NCBI GenBank assembly: GCA_021205255.1
Contig: JAJPXW010000297.1
Span: 1 to 8,905, forward strand
Direction of reading: 5' to 3'
DNA length: 8,905 bases
Origin: Burkholderiales bacterium
GTDB taxonomy: Bacteria; Pseudomonadota; Gammaproteobacteria; Burkholderiales; Burkholderiaceae_F
Positions 5,634 to 8,905 of the stretch are shown here, one piece after another. The notes under the pieces were generated by a model. That model worked only from the letters and a program-made list of their open reading frames with translations. It ran no database searches and was not told the origin of the DNA. A program made the position numbers and the translations under genes. Positions within the stretch are counted from its first letter, which is position 1. Each line of letters starts with the position of its first letter.

Positions 5634-8600
5634 CTAGGCTTTAGCCACATTGACAAGGAAGGCCTTGTATTCTGGAATGAACGAGTTCGGATCACCTACG
5701 TTCGGGGTAAGGTCGTTCATCGTATCTCCAGTTGCGTAGGCTCCTGCCCAGCTCCAGTGGTGGATTAGACCAATGGTGTGAGTAAGCTTGCCGTTAATCA
5801 TAAGTGGTTTGAATCTGATGGTGACCATCGCGTAGGCCTCGATTGAGCCGCGTTCGTTCCACACACGGATCTTGTCGCCATTTCTGATGCCTTTTTCGCT
5901 AGCAAGCTCTTCGGAAATTTCCACGAATGGCTGCGGCATGATTTCAACCAACCAAGGAATACTTCTGGTCTGAGTGCCTGACTGCCACATTTCCACTACA
6001 GAGTAGCTCGTCGCAACAATTGGATATTTGTCCGGAGTGTTGTGTATCACATCTGGGAATTGTGTGAACATGACCATTGGAGAGCTCTGACGTCCATTCA
6101 ATCCATTGGTAGTCGGAGATTCCCAAGGTTCGTAGAACTCTGGAAGAGGACCGTCCTTCATTGGATAAGAGAATAGACGTGCATTCTGTTCCCAAGTCAT
6201 CATGAAGGCCTTGTTGTTTGGTGGAATTGGCACGGTAGTGCCATTTGGACCAGGACCTGCAATAACAAAGTCTGGAACGTCGTTATTAACCCACTTGGAA
6301 CCGTTCCAAGAAACAAGCATTCTGTTTTCGTTCCATGGCTTGCCCTGCATATCGCAGGACGCACGGTTATACAGCACTCTACGATTGGCTGGCCAACAGA
6401 ATGACCAGTTGGAATACAGACCAAGTCCAGAAGGATCAACAAGAGATCTTCTAGCTGTTGGTTGTTCCAGAGGTTGCCACTTGAGTTCTTCGTTATTGAA
6501 GTAGCCACTGAAGATCCAGCATCCGCAGGCTGTAGATCCATCGGCCTTCAATTCTGAGAAAGCGTTAACAAGTTTGCCAGTCTTGGTGTTGTAACCATTA
6601 AGGGCATGACAGCAGGCCTTGACGTCAAGCTGACCGTCAGGATTGCGGTAGTTCCAATTGACCTTGGTGATCTGATCCGGATTGACACCGCCCTCAGTTC
6701 TATAGAGATGTTGCAGTCTATGGAACAGACGTGTCATGATCTCAAAGTCGCTCTTTGCTTGCCCTAGAGGTTCAAGCGCTTTCGTACGCCACTGGATCCA
6801 ACGTCCGGAATTATTAATGGACCCTTCCTTTTCGTAAATGAGGGCAGCTGGCAGCAGGAAGACAGTGGTCTTGATTTCCTCTGGCTTCATGTCTGGAGCT
6901 TTCCAGAAGCTTGCTGTTTCAGTTTCGAACCAGTCGGAAGTAATCAACCAATCAAGGTTGGTCATCGCATGTCTTACGAACTTAGCGTTCGGCTGGCAAT
7001 GGCAAGGATTCATACCGAATACCATATAGCCCTTGACCTGCTGGTCGGCCATATAGTGGAAGGAAGGAATCGTACTGTCATTGTGAGCTAGGCTGCGTTT
7101 TGGAAGTAGATCGTAGCAATAGTCGTTTTCTTCTGTTGCGTTATCGCCGAACCACTCCTTCAACAGGGAGACCATGAATTTTGGCTTGTTGGTGTAGTAG
7201 CCATCAGCATAGGTTTCTACAGATAGCCATTTTGCCAAGGTTGGGTGGGTTTCCTGGATTGGCCAAGTCAGATAACCCGACATGACGTCCATTGTTGCGC
7301 CGATATCGGTTGAGCCTTGTACGTTTGGCTCGCCACGCAGAGCGTTAATACCGCCGCCAGCTACGCCTATGTTACCTAGCAGAAGCTGAATGACGCACAT
7401 TGCACGGCAGTTCTGGCTTCCATAGGAGTGCTGTGTCTGGCCAAGAGCGTAGAGAATGTTACCGCTCTTTTCTGGTGCACCGGTTGAAGCGTAGGTCTTG
7501 TAGATTTCCTCAAGAACTTCTGGATCCATACCAGTGATTTCGCATACTTTTGGAATGGTGTAGCGAGAGTAGTGCCGCGCCATGATGTTAATGACGCATT
7601 GTGGATCCTGCAGAGTGAAGTCCTTCTTAGGAACAGTTAGGGCTGGTGGATCGAATTTTGGTACACCTGGATCATGAATCCAAGCACCGGACTGTCCAAG
7701 CTCTTCTGGCCATGGAATGATTTCGGCAACCTGATAATGCCATGTGTGGGCATCATACTGTCGACTTGCTTCATCCCAGCCACTGAATAGGCCATTTTCA
7801 ACATCGAACTTATAGTTCGGATCAATTAAATAGGCAGCATTCGTGTAGTTAAGGACATAGTCTTTTTGGTAAAGCTTGTTCTGGAGGATGTAGTTAACCA
7901 TTCCACCAAAGAAAGCGATATCGGTACCTGGTCTGATTGGCGAATAAATATCAGCTTGCGAAGCAGTACGTGTGAAGCGTGGATCAACAACAATCCATTT
8001 AGCTCCTCTATCTACGCCTCTATGAACCCAACGAGAAGATAGTGGATGGCATTCCACGTTGTTCGAACCGATGGTCATGAACACGTCGGAGTTCTGGAAG
8101 TCGCACCAGTGGCTAGTCATGGAACCTCTTCCGAATGTCGGTGCTAAGCCGGACACTGTGGAGGAGTGGCAGACACGGGTTTGATTGTCGACTACGACGG
8201 AACCAAGTGCACGGTTAAATTTCTGTACTAACCATGCTTCTTCGTTGTTTAACTGAGCTGCGCCAAAGCTTGCGATACCTTCGCAACGGTTGACGATAAC
8301 GCCGTTTTCTTCGTTGGTGTATGTCTCATCACGGGTCTTCTTGATCATGCGGGCCATTTCATCAATGGCTTCTGTCCAAGAAATGGGTTCCCAGTGATTG
8401 GAGAATGGCCTACGAACCAACGGTTGCATAAGGCGGTGTGGGTGAGGTACGAGTTCTTGTTCTTTGTTTACGATACTGCGTAAACCAGCAAGAGTTGCGC
8501 CTTTCGGGCACAGACCTCCGATATTAACTGGACTATCCGGATCGCCTTCAAGATTAACAAGATGGCCATGGCGGACAGAAACAATTGTTCCGCATCCGCC

Positions 8601-8762
8601 GGAACAGTAACAACAAATATTGGTGTACTCTTGCGTGTCGGCTAATTTCCATGGCAAGACTTGACCTGGAAGATAGATACCAGCTGCTTGCGCATTAAAG
8701 GCCGCCGTGGCTGATGCCAGCGTTGCGGCGCCTTTCAAAAAGCCCCTTCGAGTAGTATTCAT
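5634..8762 (-). CDS. fdnG: Formate dehydrogenase catalytic (alpha) subunit, cysteine form
   Basis: This 1042-residue periplasmic molybdopterin enzyme oxidises formate to CO2. A twin-arginine signal (TRRGFLK, 4-10, then a hydrophobic stretch and AQA at 24-26) directs folded export with FdnH. C50, C53, C57 and C85 hold the proximal [4Fe-4S] cluster, with K87 in CPKG as the likely electron relay. The metal ligand is C198 in TRVCHSST, followed by catalytic H199. E. coli FdnG has selenocysteine at the equivalent position 196. NALRGEPNVQGSTD (473-486) and similar stretches bind the paired pterin guanine dinucleotides. The C-terminal part from about 925 is the molybdopterin-dinucleotide-binding domain. 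Compared with E. coli FdnG (about 1015 residues) there is a proline-rich insertion around 346-380. The ATG has AGGTGA five bases upstream. First gene of the fdn operon. Whether the metal is Mo or W cannot be read from the sequence. Confidence 0.96.
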   Translation of the reverse strand: MNTTRRGFLKGAATLASATAAFNAQAAGIYLPGQVLPWKLADTQEYTNICCYCSGGCGTIVSVRHGHLVNLEGDPDSPVNIGGLCPKGATLAGLRSIVNKEQELVPHPHRLMQPLVRRPFSNHWEPISWTEAIDEMARMIKKTRDETYTNEENGVIVNRCEGIASFGAAQLNNEEAWLVQKFNRALGSVVVDNQTRVCHSSTVSGLAPTFGRGSMTSHWCDFQNSDVFMTIGSNNVECHPLSSRWVHRGVDRGAKWIVVDPRFTRTASQADIYSPIRPGTDIAFFGGMVNYILQNKLYQKDYVLNYTNAAYLIDPNYKFDVENGLFSGWDEASRQYDAHTWHYQVAEIIPWPEELGQSGAWIHDPGVPKFDPPALTVPKKDFTLQDPQCVINIMARHYSRYTIPKVCEITGMDPEVLEEIYKTYASTGAPEKSGNILYALGQTQHSYGSQNCRAMCVIQLLLGNIGVAGGGINALRGEPNVQGSTDIGATMDVMSGYLTWPIQETHPTLAKWLSVETYADGYYTNKPKFMVSLLKEWFGDNATEENDYCYDLLPKRSLAHNDSTIPSFHYMADQQVKGYMVFGMNPCHCQPNAKFVRHAMTNLDWLITSDWFETETASFWKAPDMKPEEIKTTVFLLPAALIYEKEGSINNSGRWIQWRTKALEPLGQAKSDFEIMTRLFHRLQHLYRTEGGVNPDQITKVNWNYRNPDGQLDVKACCHALNGYNTKTGKLVNAFSELKADGSTACGCWIFSGYFNNEELKWQPLEQPTARRSLVDPSGLGLYSNWSFCWPANRRVLYNRASCDMQGKPWNENRMLVSWNGSKWVNNDVPDFVIAGPGPNGTTVPIPPNNKAFMMTWEQNARLFSYPMKDGPLPEFYEPWESPTTNGLNGRQSSPMVMFTQFPDVIHNTPDKYPIVATSYSVVEMWQSGTQTRSIPWLVEIMPQPFVEISEELASEKGIRNGDKIRVWNERGSIEAYAMVTIRFKPLMINGKLTHTIGLIHHWSWAGAYATGDTMNDLTPNVGDPNSFIPEYKAFLVNVAKA

Positions 8763-8766
8763 GTTT

Positions 8767-8772
8767 TCACCT
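8767..8772 (-). promoter_or_regulatory. Ribosome binding site of fdnG
   Basis: AGGTGA on the minus strand is separated by a few A residues and one C from the ATG at 8762. Spacing and match are good, and they fix the start directly before the twin-arginine signal. Confidence 0.8.
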
Positions 8773-8905
8773 AATTTACTTGGGGTATAAATTAAGGACT
8801 AGTAGTGAGGTTAACTGCTAGTTCTCTCTATAGAATAAACCTTTTAAGGGCTTAATAGATAATATCTAACTAAAACAGTGCCCATAGCAAGAAGAAGTGT
8901 GTAAT
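8773..8905 (-). promoter_or_regulatory. Leader/promoter region of the fdn operon with two adjacent palindromes
   Basis: This A+T-rich non-coding stretch precedes fdnG and runs to the window edge. Read on the plus strand it holds TTAAG-GG-CTTAA (8844-8855), directly followed by TAGATA-A-TATCTA (8856-8868), two perfect short palindromes placed back to back. On the minus strand TATTAT within the second palindrome matches five of six -10 bases. A convincing -35 at 16-18 bases is not present; TTGCTA is at about 20. The palindromes could be operator sites for an anaerobic or formate regulator, but they do not match the FNR half-sites TTGAT/ATCAA. The promoter may also lie beyond the window. Confidence 0.4.

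Noticed and set aside
6200..6541. Overlapping open frames on both strands inside fdnG as small genes
   Set aside because: They lie wholly inside a strongly conserved coding region, have no ribosome sites, and their translations look like frame-shadow sequence. The same holds for 5944-6195, 6838-7029 and 7637-7825.
8130..8171. Possible remnant SECIS-like hairpin downstream of the C198 codon
   Set aside because: A short TGTC/GACA stem with a bulge can be drawn just after TGC, but it is only about five pairs, lacks a recognisable SelB-binding loop, and lies within constrained coding sequence.
8856..8868. FNR-type anaerobic regulator site
   Set aside because: The half-sites are TAGAT/ATCTA with a 3-base gap, whereas FNR sites are TTGAT-N4-ATCAA. 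Reported only as an unnamed palindrome.

Overview
The window has two parts that differ in coding style and base composition. The right half (about 3.9-8.8 kb, minus strand) is a complete three-gene operon for a membrane-bound, periplasm-facing formate dehydrogenase of the FdnGHI/FdoGHI type: a Tat-exported molybdopterin catalytic subunit, a four-cluster ferredoxin-like electron-transfer subunit with a C-terminal membrane anchor, and a di-haem cytochrome b subunit. Gene spacing is tight (17 and 8 bases), each gene has its own Shine-Dalgarno sequence, and a perfect 10-bp hairpin closes the operon. The residue that is selenocysteine in E. coli FdnG is an ordinary cysteine here (TGC codon, residue 198).

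The left half (1-3.84 kb, plus strand) is visibly richer in A+T and holds three genes that do not look like one pathway. They are a 497-residue uncharacterised protein with a tetratricopeptide-like N-terminus, a DUF4213/DUF364 protein of the family structurally linked to possible heavy-metal chelation, and an HNH-endonuclease-domain protein. The HNH gene appears to have lost its normal start: family-like sequence continues in frame about 30 codons upstream of the first ATG, with no start codon before the in-frame stop. The left genes are separated by 100-250 base gaps containing hairpins. The DUF364 gene is followed by a strong terminator-like stem, so it and the HNH gene are probably separate transcripts.

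The organism is a bacterium with formate-dependent anaerobic respiration or formate oxidation into the quinone pool, Tat export and molybdopterin cofactor synthesis. The Fdn proteins look proteobacterial. The moderate-to-low GC and the cysteine form of the enzyme would suit a host-associated anaerobe such as a Sutterellaceae-like lineage, but that placement is a guess from general resemblance.

How the parts work together: FdnG oxidises formate in the periplasm, electrons pass through the four [4Fe-4S] clusters of FdnH to the two b-haems of FdnI, and menaquinone is reduced near the cytoplasmic face. I see no functional connection between this operon and the left-hand genes beyond a loose metal theme (DUF364 beside a molybdenum or tungsten enzyme). 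I found no tRNA, rRNA, insertion sequence, CRISPR array or convincing new multi-gene system.
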